From the NCBI GenBank assembly GCA_964441275.1, contig CAYTUG010000006.1, positions 1 through 64,000 of the forward strand: a DNA stretch of 64,000 nt. The letters run 5' to 3'. The translations under genes were made by a program, and so were the position numbers. This DNA is from SZUA-584 sp964441275. Lineage in GTDB: Bacteria; Bacillota; Clostridia; Christensenellales; SZUA-584. The number at the start of each line of letters is the position of its first letter. Positions within the stretch are counted from its first letter, which is position 1. The notes below the pieces were generated by a model, which was given only the letters and a program-made list of their open reading frames with translations, ran no database searches and was not told the DNA's origin. This document shows positions 7,605 through 15,494 of this stretch, one piece after another.

Positions 7605-9524
7605 CTATTCAATAAAGCTTTTATAGATATTCATGTTTTGCAGATTGGCTTCATAGGTGCCGGTATCAACATATCTTTTTACCGATTTATTATATAAATC
7701 CTTATCAATGAAATCTACCGCCAAGTTTCCCCAAGAATAATTTCGCTGCCCAATGGCATAATGAACCCATCCGTTAATTATGGCATTTTGAATATCCTTT
7801 GTGAAGTCCATGGTGATCACCTGAATGTCAGTGTGGTACTTCTTAACATAGTTAGAAAACATGAGTCCCCAGTCGCAGTTTGTCAGGAATATGATTCGAG
7901 CTTCGGGCGCGCTTCGCAGCATTGCTTCAAAAACCTTATTTGCTTCATTCTGAGTTGACTTACTGTTTACAGGCATCTCATGAACCTGAATATTCGTTTT
8001 TCTGTTGATCGTATCAATGAATCCCTTTTTACGATCCTCAATAGCAGAGATTTGCGTATCAGCCCATGTATTTACTATAACTTCACCCCGGTTGCCCATA
8101 AGACTCATAACTATTGAAGCGGCGGCAGCTCCGGCTGCAATACCGTTAGTCTGAACATAGGAAATATAATCTATACCATCGATTTTTGAATTAATAAAAA
8201 CGATTTTGATACCAATTTCGTTTAAATGTTTAAGTTTTTGAGCAATGAGTATATCATCTATAGGGCTTATTGCCATTGCATCATATTTTTCTTCGATGAC
8301 CTTGTCAATAAGCGCGGCCATTTGAAAAACGCCTTCGCTGCCTCTTGAATTTGGCGCAAAAAAGTCAATATCATAACCATAAACGTCAGCGGCTTTTAGA
8401 GCTTCTCTTTTTGTAGGATCAAAGAAATCGATATCTAAATCAAAAATCATAGCAATCTTCCGTTTCGGTATTGTTTTCTTCTCTACATGAATACCTTTGT
8501 GGTGCAGTTCTATATCCGCAACTCCCTTCGATAGATCTTTGTCTAACTTACTGATCAAAGCTACAGAATTGTTTTGGTTGTACATTAGGCTTGTTATTTC
8601 ATGCGCTGTCGCCGTAATTTCTCTAACCGATAAAAAGATGTTTGATATTGATTTTGCAAGTATATTCTCTTCTCCTTTTATCATTTCAAATGCGGTATTA
8701 ACATTTTCCTGCTCGTTAATATAGGTATCTATAAACGCGCTGTTTTTTTCAGACACACTGCTAACTTCATCGACCGATTCTCTCTGCGCATCGAATATGA
8801 CTTGCGATTCCTGTGTAACATTTTTAAGCAATTCTATTTCTTCGGTTACGCTTTCAATAGTGTCGCTAATGTTTAAACTTGCTTTCTTGCTTTCTCTTGA
8901 AAGGCGCTGTATTTCCTCAGCAACAACCGCAAACCCTTTTCCGGCGGCACCGGCGTGTACCGCCTCTACTTTCGCATTAAGACCAAGAATATTCGTTTCG
9001 TTGGAAACCTTTTCAATCAGTTTCGTTATATTACCTATTATTTCAGTTTTATCAATAAGGATTTTAATAACATTGAGTATTTTTTCAATAGCTTCATCGT
9101 TTCTTTGCTGGTTCATCACTAACTGCTCGATAGAATTATGCACATTTTTGTTGTTCTCCTGCATATCATACGCTAACGAAATAGTTTTGCGCGATTTTTC
9201 ATAGATTTCATTTATCTTATCCGTAAAGTTTTCAATTAGTTCAGTACTTTTCTGAATGTCCTTCGTCTGACGCTCGGCGCCTTCTCTTATTAACTTAGTT
9301 ATTTGTTCTATCTGATTGATTTCCGCTATAAAGTCCAGTATAACTGTATTGAGCTGTTTTGAAATGCGGGGGAAGCTGCTAAAGCAAAGAAAAAACTTTT
9401 CGAAATGGTCCTTTAATTGTTTGTATATACGCGCATCAGCCGAATCGTTAACCGATTCGTCTATATTTGATTCAAGATTCCAATTATAAATTTTGTTTAA
9501 TAGCTCGCTTGATTCGTTTAACAT
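7605..9524 (-). CDS. Soluble methyl-accepting chemotaxis protein fused to a type 1 periplasmic-binding-protein domain
   Basis: 639 residues with no signal peptide and no transmembrane segment. Residues about 100-330 form the MCP signalling coiled coil; the kinase-contact tip is visible as ETNILGLNAKVEAVHAG followed by GKGFAVVAEEIQRL. Residues about 345-639 look like a ribose/sugar-binding protein of the type 1 periplasmic-binding fold (AMIFDLDIDFF, an AISPIDD loop, then VITMDF). The sensor domain is C-terminal and cytosolic, opposite to the usual outside-sensing design. SD AAGGAG precedes the start. It probably senses an intracellular sugar or autoinducer-like ligand and signals to CheA/CheW, none of which lie in the window. 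Lone gene; the catabolic cluster is just across the IS remnant. Confidence 0.85.
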   Translation of the reverse strand: MLNESSELLNKIYNWNLESNIDESVNDSADARIYKQLKDHFEKFFLCFSSFPRISKQLNTVILDFIAEINQIEQITKLIREGAERQTKDIQKSTELIENFTDKINEIYEKSRKTISLAYDMQENNKNVHNSIEQLVMNQQRNDEAIEKILNVIKILIDKTEIIGNITKLIEKVSNETNILGLNAKVEAVHAGAAGKGFAVVAEEIQRLSRESKKASLNISDTIESVTEEIELLKNVTQESQVIFDAQRESVDEVSSVSEKNSAFIDTYINEQENVNTAFEMIKGEENILAKSISNIFLSVREITATAHEITSLMYNQNNSVALISKLDKDLSKGVADIELHHKGIHVEKKTIPKRKIAMIFDLDIDFFDPTKREALKAADVYGYDIDFFAPNSRGSEGVFQMAALIDKVIEEKYDAMAISPIDDILIAQKLKHLNEIGIKIVFINSKIDGIDYISYVQTNGIAAGAAAASIVMSLMGNRGEVIVNTWADTQISAIEDRKKGFIDTINRKTNIQVHEMPVNSKSTQNEANKVFEAMLRSAPEARIIFLTNCDWGLMFSNYVKKYHTDIQVITMDFTKDIQNAIINGWVHYAIGQRNYSWGNLAVDFIDKDLYNKSVKRYVDTGTYEANLQNMNIYKSFIE

Positions 9525-9876
9525 GCCAATCTCCTTTCAGACAGGGTTGTTTTACAGAATTAAGATTTTTTTTAACAATTCATTGTCATTAAAATAAATA
9601 CCCTTTATTATAAAGACCTAAACAGCTCTTTGATATAAAAATAAATAGGTTATCAAGCGGCAAACAAAAGGCAAATATTCGGTTTATGTGTTCGCAGCAA
9701 TATAAAACAAACGTTGACATATTTGTGAAAATGGATAGTCATTACACTAAACGATAGGTGTAAGAATTATTTTTTCATTACACCTTTGCATAAAATATCG
9801 TTTTAAAAGTGTGAAGCGTTTTAAGGAATAGTTAGATTCTCCATTTTTTAAACATAAAAAGATTTTTAGACGCAGA
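9525..9876. other. Intergenic region with a large imperfect inverted repeat
   Basis: No gene is seen. The region must contain the minus-strand promoter of the chemoreceptor. Between 9744 and 9812 lies an extended inverted repeat: AAACGATA (9749-9756) with TATCGTTT (9796-9803), and AGGTGTAA (9756-9763) with TTACACCT (9778-9785). A third TTACAC box is at 9742-9747. It could be a regulator site cluster, an RNA hairpin or a miniature element. Confidence 0.45.
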
Positions 9877-9905
9877 TTGACTGGCAGGCGTGTTCGTGAT
9901 AATAT
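9877..9905 (+). promoter_or_regulatory. Promoter of the Mn riboswitch-antiporter transcript
   Basis: TTGACT (9877-9882), a 17-base spacer and TAATAT (9900-9905). The predicted start near 9912 falls exactly at the 5-prime edge of the riboswitch aptamer, which supports both calls. Confidence 0.6.
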
Positions 9906-9913
9906 TAGGCTGT

Positions 9914-9999
9914 TAAAAGGGAGTAGCTGCCAATGGAGGCCCGGGTCGTCAGCACGCTTAAGTTTTTAAGCCGTCCGTGCCGTAATAGCGAGACTTTTA
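9914..9999 (+). promoter_or_regulatory. yybP-ykoY manganese riboswitch
   Basis: The conserved GGGAGTAGC element (9919-9927) and the closing GCGAGACTTT (9988-9997) are the hallmark internal-loop sequences of the yybP-ykoY RNA, a Mn2+-sensing aptamer. A basal P1 stem pairs AAAAG (9915-9919) with CTTTT (9994-9998). A second paired arm lies between (GCACGC and GCCGTCCGTGC area). The 3-prime strand of P1 is also the 5-prime arm of the following terminator hairpin, so Mn2+ binding should prevent termination and switch the antiporter on. It was identified by consensus, not by covariance search. Confidence 0.85.
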
Positions 10000-10029
10000 G
10001 TGCTTTAGCATAGCATTAAAGGTTTTTTT
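9994..10029 (+). terminator. Riboswitch expression-platform terminator
   Basis: CTTTTAGTGCT pairs with AGCATTAAAGG (two G-T wobbles) around a short loop and is followed by seven T residues. It overlaps the P1 strand of the riboswitch, making the two folds mutually exclusive. Confidence 0.75.
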
Positions 10030-10051
10030 GTTATTTGAAAGGAATAGTGAC

Positions 10052-11020
10052 ATGATAGTAACAGTATTGTTATTCGTGCTCGGATTGATAGTAATGATAA
10101 AATGCGGCGATTTGTTCGTTGATGCTTCGGTCTGGATTGCGAAGAAAACGGGCATGCCGCGGATGCTTATCGGCGCAACGGTGGTCTCGTTGGCAACAAC
10201 CCAGCCGGAGCTTTTTGTATCAGTAATCGCGGTTTCAAGGGGCGCGATAGATTTAAGCATAGGCAATGCAATAGGTTCCGTTATTTGCAACACCGGTCTT
10301 ATATTGGCGATTGCTCTTGTTGTTCGCCCGCAGCGGGTGGAGTTCGGCATGTTTTTTGCCAAGGCCGGCGCAATGGTAATTGCGCTTGTGCTGTTGTTTA
10401 TACTTTGTATCGACAGCAGTTTAAGCGCCATAGAAAGCATACCGCTTTACATATTACTTTTGGTTTACATAGCGTATAATATTCGGCAAGCAAAAAACAG
10501 CGCCGCCCGCACCTTTGAAGTTGCCGAAGGGAAGGCCTCCGTAAATATCCTAAAATTTATTGCAGGCGCCGGGGGGATAATAGTTGGCGCCCGTCTGCTG
10601 GTTGACAGCGCTATAAAAATTGCGGGCGCCATAGGAATTTCCGACGGCATGATAGGGGTTACCGTTGTCGCTTTGGGGACATCGCTTCCCGAGCTTGTAA
10701 CTACGCTTACTTCGATTAAGAAAAAGGAAACGTCAATAGGGGTAGGCAACATCATAGGCGCTAATATATTAAACATGGCAATGGTGCTGCCTACGTGCGC
10801 GTTGGTGGCGGGAGAGCTTAATATGGAATCAAATTATCTGCCTTCTCTTTCAAGAATAATGCCGCGCAGCTTATACATAGACATTCCGGTGGCAGCGGTG
10901 ATGTTTGCAGTGCTCCTTGTTCCTCCGCTTATACTCAAGGGCAGGATGCTGCGGCTGCAAGGCGCGCTGTTATTAGCAGTATATTTTGCATTCATCGCTT
11001 TTTTAGTAATCAATATTTAA
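10052..11020 (+). CDS. CaCA-family cation antiporter (YrbG-like), riboswitch controlled
   Basis: 322 residues, about ten hydrophobic segments, arranged as the two homologous halves of a Na+/Ca2+ exchanger. The alpha repeats are visible as GATVVSLATTQPELFVS in the N-terminal half and GVTVVALGTSLPELVTT in the C-terminal half, each with the ion-binding Glu in a PEL motif. The chosen ATG at 10052 has SD AAAGGA at the right distance; the earlier in-frame TTG at 10028 would lie in the terminator T-run. CaCA proteins exchange Ca2+ or other divalents at the membrane. Because a yybP-ykoY Mn2+ riboswitch precedes it, Mn2+ export is the likeliest physiological job here (inference). Confidence 0.9.
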   Translation: MIVTVLLFVLGLIVMIKCGDLFVDASVWIAKKTGMPRMLIGATVVSLATTQPELFVSVIAVSRGAIDLSIGNAIGSVICNTGLILAIALVVRPQRVEFGMFFAKAGAMVIALVLLFILCIDSSLSAIESIPLYILLLVYIAYNIRQAKNSAARTFEVAEGKASVNILKFIAGAGGIIVGARLLVDSAIKIAGAIGISDGMIGVTVVALGTSLPELVTTLTSIKKKETSIGVGNIIGANILNMAMVLPTCALVAGELNMESNYLPSLSRIMPRSLYIDIPVAAVMFAVLLVPPLILKGRMLRLQGALLLAVYFAFIAFLVINI

Positions 11021-11060
11021 AAGATTATCATAACAAATCGGGGTTAAAGGAAAAACAAAG

Positions 11061-11504
11061 ATGCAGCAATCGTTTATGGAAGAGGCGCTAAAGCAAGCGA
11101 AGAAAGCGGCAAAAAAGGATGAAGTGCCGGTAGGCGCAGTGATAGTGCGGCGCGGCAAAATTATTTCCCGTGCAAGAAATGAGAGAGAAGATAAAAAAGA
11201 TCCTTTGGCTCATGCCGAATTGTTGGCAATAAAGAGAGCGGCGCGTAAGATAGGCGGGTGGAGGCTTTCAGATTGCACTATATATGTAACCTTAGAGCCG
11301 TGTCCAATGTGTGCGGGCGCTATAGCCAACTCGCGAATAAGCGAAGTTGTTTTTGGGGCTTACGATAAAAAGGGGGGCGCTTACGGCTCGCTTTACAACA
11401 TTGCCGATGGCAGGCTAAACCATACGCCAAATGTGCAAGGAGGGTTTATGCAAAAACAATGCGCTGAAATATTAAAGGCGTATTTCGCAACAAAAAGGGG
11501 CTAA
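11061..11504 (+). CDS. tadA: tRNA-specific adenosine deaminase TadA
   Basis: 147 residues, normal for the enzyme that deaminates A34 to inosine in tRNA-Arg(ACG). The catalytic zinc site is complete: H51-A-E53 and the PCPMC motif with C81 and C84. The N-terminal VPVGAVIV strand and the C-terminal MQKQCAEILKAYF helix are typical. It follows the antiporter after 40 bases with its own SD (AAAGGAAAAA) and may be partly co-transcribed. A weak terminator-like hairpin lies after it. An essential housekeeping gene. Confidence 0.95.
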   Translation: MQQSFMEEALKQAKKAAKKDEVPVGAVIVRRGKIISRARNEREDKKDPLAHAELLAIKRAARKIGGWRLSDCTIYVTLEPCPMCAGAIANSRISEVVFGAYDKKGGAYGSLYNIADGRLNHTPNVQGGFMQKQCAEILKAYFATKRG

Positions 11505-11552
11505 AATTTTCGGAAAAAGGCTCATATTCACGTTTTGTCATTTGGGTAAAAA

Positions 11553-11586
11553 AGCCTGTAATCTGTTTCAGCTTCAGGTTTTTTGT
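11553..11586 (+). terminator. Putative terminator after tadA
   Basis: AAGCCTG pairs with CAGGTTT (one G-T pair), with an inner CTG/CAG, followed by a run of T residues. The stem is short. Confidence 0.45.
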
Positions 11587-11608
11587 TTATCTTCAGAAGA
11601 GAACTTTC

Positions 11609-13039
11609 ATGGAGGACCGCTTAGTGCATTCTAATTATGGCTCGGATATTCAAAGCACAAATCGCGTCAATATTTCTTATGGTACGTCCTTTGGTCAGCT
11701 AAAAATGTTCGATACCCCGGAAACGAAAACAGGCTATGTGTTTGCGGTAGAGGCGTGTATGCAAGAGGGGGTTATTATCGGCACCAATGTTGTCACGTGT
11801 CAAGAAACGCGCATGCCAATCGATGAGTTTTTTGGGTATATACATGAAAGGGATATTGGAGAATTAAAAAAAGAGATACAGTTTCGCCCCGGGCAATCGC
11901 CCAAAAGGGTGGATGTCGAATTTAGAATGTCCGCCGGCGGTATTTTAAGAAAAAACAAACTAAAGGGAATTTTATATGATATAAAAGGTCACGGATATTT
12001 GACCGGGCTTGTTTTCGATGTTGAACACGCCGCCGAACAGGCCGCAAAACTTGAATACTATAAAAAGTTCGATGTAAAATCAGGGCTTGCGAACGCCCAA
12101 ATGCTTGACGCAACATTTGCGGAAACCTCAAAGTACGGCATGTATCCGCAAACCCTGATAGTTGCGGATATCGACCGGTTTAAAGACATTAACGACAGCT
12201 TAGGATATAACGCCGGAAATGCGCTTATAAAAAACGTAGCGGACGTGCTAAAAGGCGTTTTCTTCGATTCCGAAATTTTTGCGCGAATATGCGGGGGCGA
12301 ATACTGCGCCGTGTACGCGGGAAAAAGCAGCCTTGAAATAGAGCACAAAATAAAGGAAGCGCAAATGCTGCTGCACGGAATGTACCTTAACCTTATAAAA
12401 GCCGAAGTGAGCTTCGGGTATGCGGTAAGCGAAAAACAAAGCGATTTTAGCGCGCTGTACAGCCAATCAATGCAAATACTTAGGCGTGAAAGAAATACGC
12501 GTAAAGTATTGTCGGGCAACAGCATTATCGACAATATCAACCGGGGTATAGAAAAAAGGGTAAACTGGGGCAAGAGGCATACGCGGCTTCAAGGCCTGTC
12601 CTTGCAGATTGCGAACAATCTTGGCTGCGGCGAGCAGTGCATATCCACATTAAAAGTCCTTTCAAGGATAGCAGACTTGGGGTTAATAGCAATTGATACT
12701 GCATTAATTAAAAACCGCACTTCGCTAAGCGGGCAAGAAAGCGAAACTTACAAATCACATGTTGGGGTGGGGAAAGATATTATTGCAAGCATAAACGAGG
12801 TCGCCGAATACGAAGGGTTATATATTGATATTTTTAAAAGATATGACAGATGGCAGGACGCAATTGCTCTGCCGAGCCGAATACTTGCCGGGGTAATCGA
12901 GTTTGACGATTTAATGTCTGCCTTTCCGGATTTAAGCTTTTCGAAGATAAAAGAAAAATTCTTAGAAAAGCGCAATAAACAATGCTGCCCGACTGTTATA
13001 GACGCCATACTTGCAGTCGCCGAAAAACACTATGAATAA
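11609..13039 (+). CDS. PAS-like/degenerate GGDEF/degenerate HD-GYP protein
   Basis: 476 residues. Residues about 1-150 are PAS-like. Residues about 155-310 match a GGDEF domain (VADIDRFKDINDSLGYNAGN is typical), but the catalytic GGDEF reads CGGEY, losing the first Gly and the catalytic Asp. The C-terminal 150 residues follow the order of an HD-GYP phosphodiesterase, but the HD pair reads AD (SRIADLGLIAID) and the HHERWDGTGYP segment is replaced by FKRYDRWQD. Both c-di-GMP synthesis and breakdown therefore look impossible; an inactive c-di-GMP or GTP-binding regulator is more likely. Its start has no strong SD. The nearby pilus, bactofilin and FapA genes suggest a role in surface behaviour, which is inference. 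Confidence 0.75.
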   Translation: MEDRLVHSNYGSDIQSTNRVNISYGTSFGQLKMFDTPETKTGYVFAVEACMQEGVIIGTNVVTCQETRMPIDEFFGYIHERDIGELKKEIQFRPGQSPKRVDVEFRMSAGGILRKNKLKGILYDIKGHGYLTGLVFDVEHAAEQAAKLEYYKKFDVKSGLANAQMLDATFAETSKYGMYPQTLIVADIDRFKDINDSLGYNAGNALIKNVADVLKGVFFDSEIFARICGGEYCAVYAGKSSLEIEHKIKEAQMLLHGMYLNLIKAEVSFGYAVSEKQSDFSALYSQSMQILRRERNTRKVLSGNSIIDNINRGIEKRVNWGKRHTRLQGLSLQIANNLGCGEQCISTLKVLSRIADLGLIAIDTALIKNRTSLSGQESETYKSHVGVGKDIIASINEVAEYEGLYIDIFKRYDRWQDAIALPSRILAGVIEFDDLMSAFPDLSFSKIKEKFLEKRNKQCCPTVIDAILAVAEKHYE

Positions 13040-13096
13040 AAAATCAGCTAAAGCAAGCTGCCTTAACCAATTTTTTAGAAAGATTATTTAAACAAA

Positions 13097-13561
13097 TCAT
13101 GCCTTTGGCTGTTTTTCCGGTTTTTTATCTTCGGGTTTTGATAAGTCAATTTTTTTAATTTCAGGTTCTTGCGCGGGAGCTATGCGCGATTTTGGCTCCT
13201 TGCCGTCACAGATTAGACACTGGCCTTTAAAATACGCACCTTGCTCGATAGCGAAACTTAAAGCTGTTAAGTCGCCAACAAGCTTAGAGCCGCTTAGCAT
13301 TTGGACGGTTCCGGCTGCTTTTAAATCGCCAATTATTTCGCCCGCGATGTTGACATCGCAAGCAATTACAGAGCCCTCAACGCTGCCTTCAGTACCAACG
13401 GTAACATTACCGCCCGCATTAATTTTCCCCTTGAGGTTTCCGTCTACCCGTATTCCGCCTAAAGTGCCGATATCACCAACGAAGCTTGTGCCGTAGGGAA
13501 TACTTGCGTCCGGAAGATTTTTCACTATGCGCTGTTGTTGAGCCTGCTGTTTTTTAGCCAT
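13097..13561 (-). CDS. Bactofilin (polymer-forming cytoskeletal protein)
   Basis: 154 residues with a central bactofilin beta-helix of roughly 100 residues. The short turns rich in Gly and Val (IRVDGNLKGKI, GGNVTVGTEGS, VNIAGEIIGD) give the regular right-handed solenoid that polymerises without nucleotide. The N-terminus is basic and glutamine-rich; the C-terminal tail is lysine/proline-rich. It lies 12 bases downstream of a membrane protein gene in the same direction. Bactofilins commonly pair with a membrane or peptidoglycan-active partner, so the two probably work together in cell shape or local envelope organisation. Convergent with the GGDEF gene. Confidence 0.92.
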   Translation of the reverse strand: MAKKQQAQQQRIVKNLPDASIPYGTSFVGDIGTLGGIRVDGNLKGKINAGGNVTVGTEGSVEGSVIACDVNIAGEIIGDLKAAGTVQMLSGSKLVGDLTALSFAIEQGAYFKGQCLICDGKEPKSRIAPAQEPEIKKIDLSKPEDKKPEKQPKA

Positions 13562-13573
13562 AACTTACCACCC

Positions 13574-14431
13574 CTAATACTGATTATTTTTTATATATTC
13601 TTCGAGAAGATCCGCATTTGAATACGCCTTAACGATCATGGACTGGTGAACCGGACATGCTCTTTTTGTCTGGTGTACACGGCTGTTCATAAAGTGTATG
13701 CAAAAATGCCCGGGGAACCCGTTGTGGGGGATATGACTGTTGGCATGGGGCATGCCGTTCATTGATGCCGCAAAATAACGATCGTCAATTTTTACCCAGA
13801 TTGCCCGCCTGGTCCACGACCATCTTCCTCCGTAAATCTGTTTAAAAACCTTTGTGTCTTCTTTTGTAAGCGGGTCTGTATCGGAATGAAACGTTCCGCT
13901 TAAACGTTTTGCCTTGAAAGAAAGACCGGTATCCACATCGACCACAACTATTTCTGTGCCGCGCGGCAGTACGTCTTTACACATATCAGACCAACTAAGC
14001 AGCTCAACCCGCCCGTTTTTGCTTCCGCTTTCCATTTCAATTGAATAAGAATTAGCAGTGGATTCTATCTCAAGCCACGGGTCGGACATAAGCGCGGAGT
14101 CCGGATCGGAATATTGAATTTCGCCTCCTGTTATTATTGAAAGGTTTTCTAAGTCAAACTCGTCTTCAACCGCATTGTCTTGTTCAGATTCCGAAAAAGA
14201 TGGTTGCAATGAAATCAAACGATATAAACCGTCAACCGTTTTTGAAAGCTTGTCCGCAAAAAAGTAAGCGCTCACACCCGCATATATTCCAATGCCTATA
14301 GCGCATAAAACTAAAAGGCACAGCGAAACAAGCAGGTATTTCTTTACAACAAGACAAATCGGCCTCTTTCTTGCTTGGTCGGAATTGACAATAGTGATAG
14401 AAAGAGTTTTTGAGAATGGGTTCGTTTTCAT
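13574..14431 (-). CDS. Membrane-anchored protein of unknown function, bactofilin partner
   Basis: 285 residues. A basic cytoplasmic N-terminus is followed by one transmembrane helix (about residues 28-55); the rest should lie outside. The C-terminal 120 residues form a compact domain with a clear motif pattern: YGGRWSWTRRAIWV, AASMNGMPHANSHIPHN, then GHFCIHFMNSRVH, holding several His and one Cys that could form a metal or catalytic site. I have seen similar domains in clostridial cell-wall-associated proteins but cannot name a reaction. It is the first gene of a pair with bactofilin, whose usual partner in many bacteria is an M23 peptidase; this protein lacks the M23 motifs. Confidence 0.6.
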   Translation of the reverse strand: MKTNPFSKTLSITIVNSDQARKRPICLVVKKYLLVSLCLLVLCAIGIGIYAGVSAYFFADKLSKTVDGLYRLISLQPSFSESEQDNAVEDEFDLENLSIITGGEIQYSDPDSALMSDPWLEIESTANSYSIEMESGSKNGRVELLSWSDMCKDVLPRGTEIVVVDVDTGLSFKAKRLSGTFHSDTDPLTKEDTKVFKQIYGGRWSWTRRAIWVKIDDRYFAASMNGMPHANSHIPHNGFPGHFCIHFMNSRVHQTKRACPVHQSMIVKAYSNADLLEEYIKNNQY

Positions 14432-14531
14432 TGGTAGCTACCTTTTAATTATTATACTGTTAAAATACACCGTTATTTTTAATATGAAACAAATTATAAC
14501 CGTACAAAACCAAATACCGCAATTTTATGAA

Positions 14532-15341
14532 TCAAGAGCTAAAAAAAGTTTTTATTAGTTCTAAATTATTTGATAGCTCATTTGGATGCGTAAAATTATT
14601 TGAATATACTTCAAGCATAACCGTACCGTTATAATGCGTTTTTAAAAGAGCTTTCTTTATTGCCACAAAATCAGCATTTCCTTCAAACGGCATCTTGGGG
14701 ATAATGTTGGCGCCATCTTGCAAATAGTCGCAAAGATGCACATTTGCAATGCGCCCGGCAGCTGGTTCGATGTAGCAATAAGGCGCGAATCCGGACTGAG
14801 CCGCTTGCTTTAAGTCAAGAGTATAATAAAGATTATCGGTTTGTAGATATGGGGCCAATTTTTGCGGGAACGATGGGTTGTCATACCAGCAATAGTGCAC
14901 ATTCTCCCAAGCAAGTTTTATTCCATAGTCGCCCGCCATGCGGGAGAGCACGTTAGCAGTGGCTGCGATGCGCTTAAAATCAAGTTTAAGCGGGCTTGCT
15001 CTCTTAAGATGCACGGGACCGTGAAACACATAAACGCTTGCGCCAAGCCGGCTGCCCGCTTTGAGCACCTGGTGGTATATATTGAAAGCCTCTTTTTTTG
15101 AGCGGCTGTGGCTTGAAAACAGTTGAGGTTCAAACTGAATAGAGTAGGCATGAACAGAGCAAATTTTGATACCGGAACCTTTTGCCAAAGCCTCAAGCTC
15201 TTTAATATAATTGATATTGTATTCGTGCAAACAGCTGAAAAAAACTTCTGTGTTTTTTACCCCAAGCTTTGCAAGAACCGTAATAGCGTCTTCATTCAAT
15301 AGCCGGGGAAAAAAACATGCGGTTGACACGCCGAATACCAT
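14532..15341 (-). CDS. Sugar phosphate isomerase/epimerase family protein
   Basis: 269 residues of the xylose-isomerase-like TIM barrel. Family residues are visible in KLAWENVHYCW (metal Glu), YYTLDLKQA (Asp), IANVHLCDY (His, Asp) and VMLEVYSNN (Glu). The start has an excellent SD (GGAGGAAGC). It is transcribed alone, divergently from the oxidoreductase gene. Substrate unknown; it is not closely similar to the larger epimerase at 5201-6166 and has no sugar-pathway neighbours, so its pathway cannot be inferred. Confidence 0.85.
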   Translation of the reverse strand: MVFGVSTACFFPRLLNEDAITVLAKLGVKNTEVFFSCLHEYNINYIKELEALAKGSGIKICSVHAYSIQFEPQLFSSHSRSKKEAFNIYHQVLKAGSRLGASVYVFHGPVHLKRASPLKLDFKRIAATANVLSRMAGDYGIKLAWENVHYCWYDNPSFPQKLAPYLQTDNLYYTLDLKQAAQSGFAPYCYIEPAAGRIANVHLCDYLQDGANIIPKMPFEGNADFVAIKKALLKTHYNGTVMLEVYSNNFTHPNELSNNLELIKTFFSS

Positions 15342-15494
15342 AGCTTCCTCCAGATAACATTATAACAGATGTTATTATAAAAATGAACATAATACTACAA
15401 AATATTTAAAGGTTATAATTATTACGTATAGAAGTATTTATGTATAAAAGTGCTATTATGTAATGGCGAAAATAATTGATGACTGGAGAACAGC

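Noticed and set aside
9997..10440. Long minus-strand open frame (147 codons) opposite the antiporter gene
   Set aside because: It is the shadow of the plus-strand CaCA gene, begins inside it and has no SD or recognisable domain; the plus-strand protein has clear alpha-repeat motifs.
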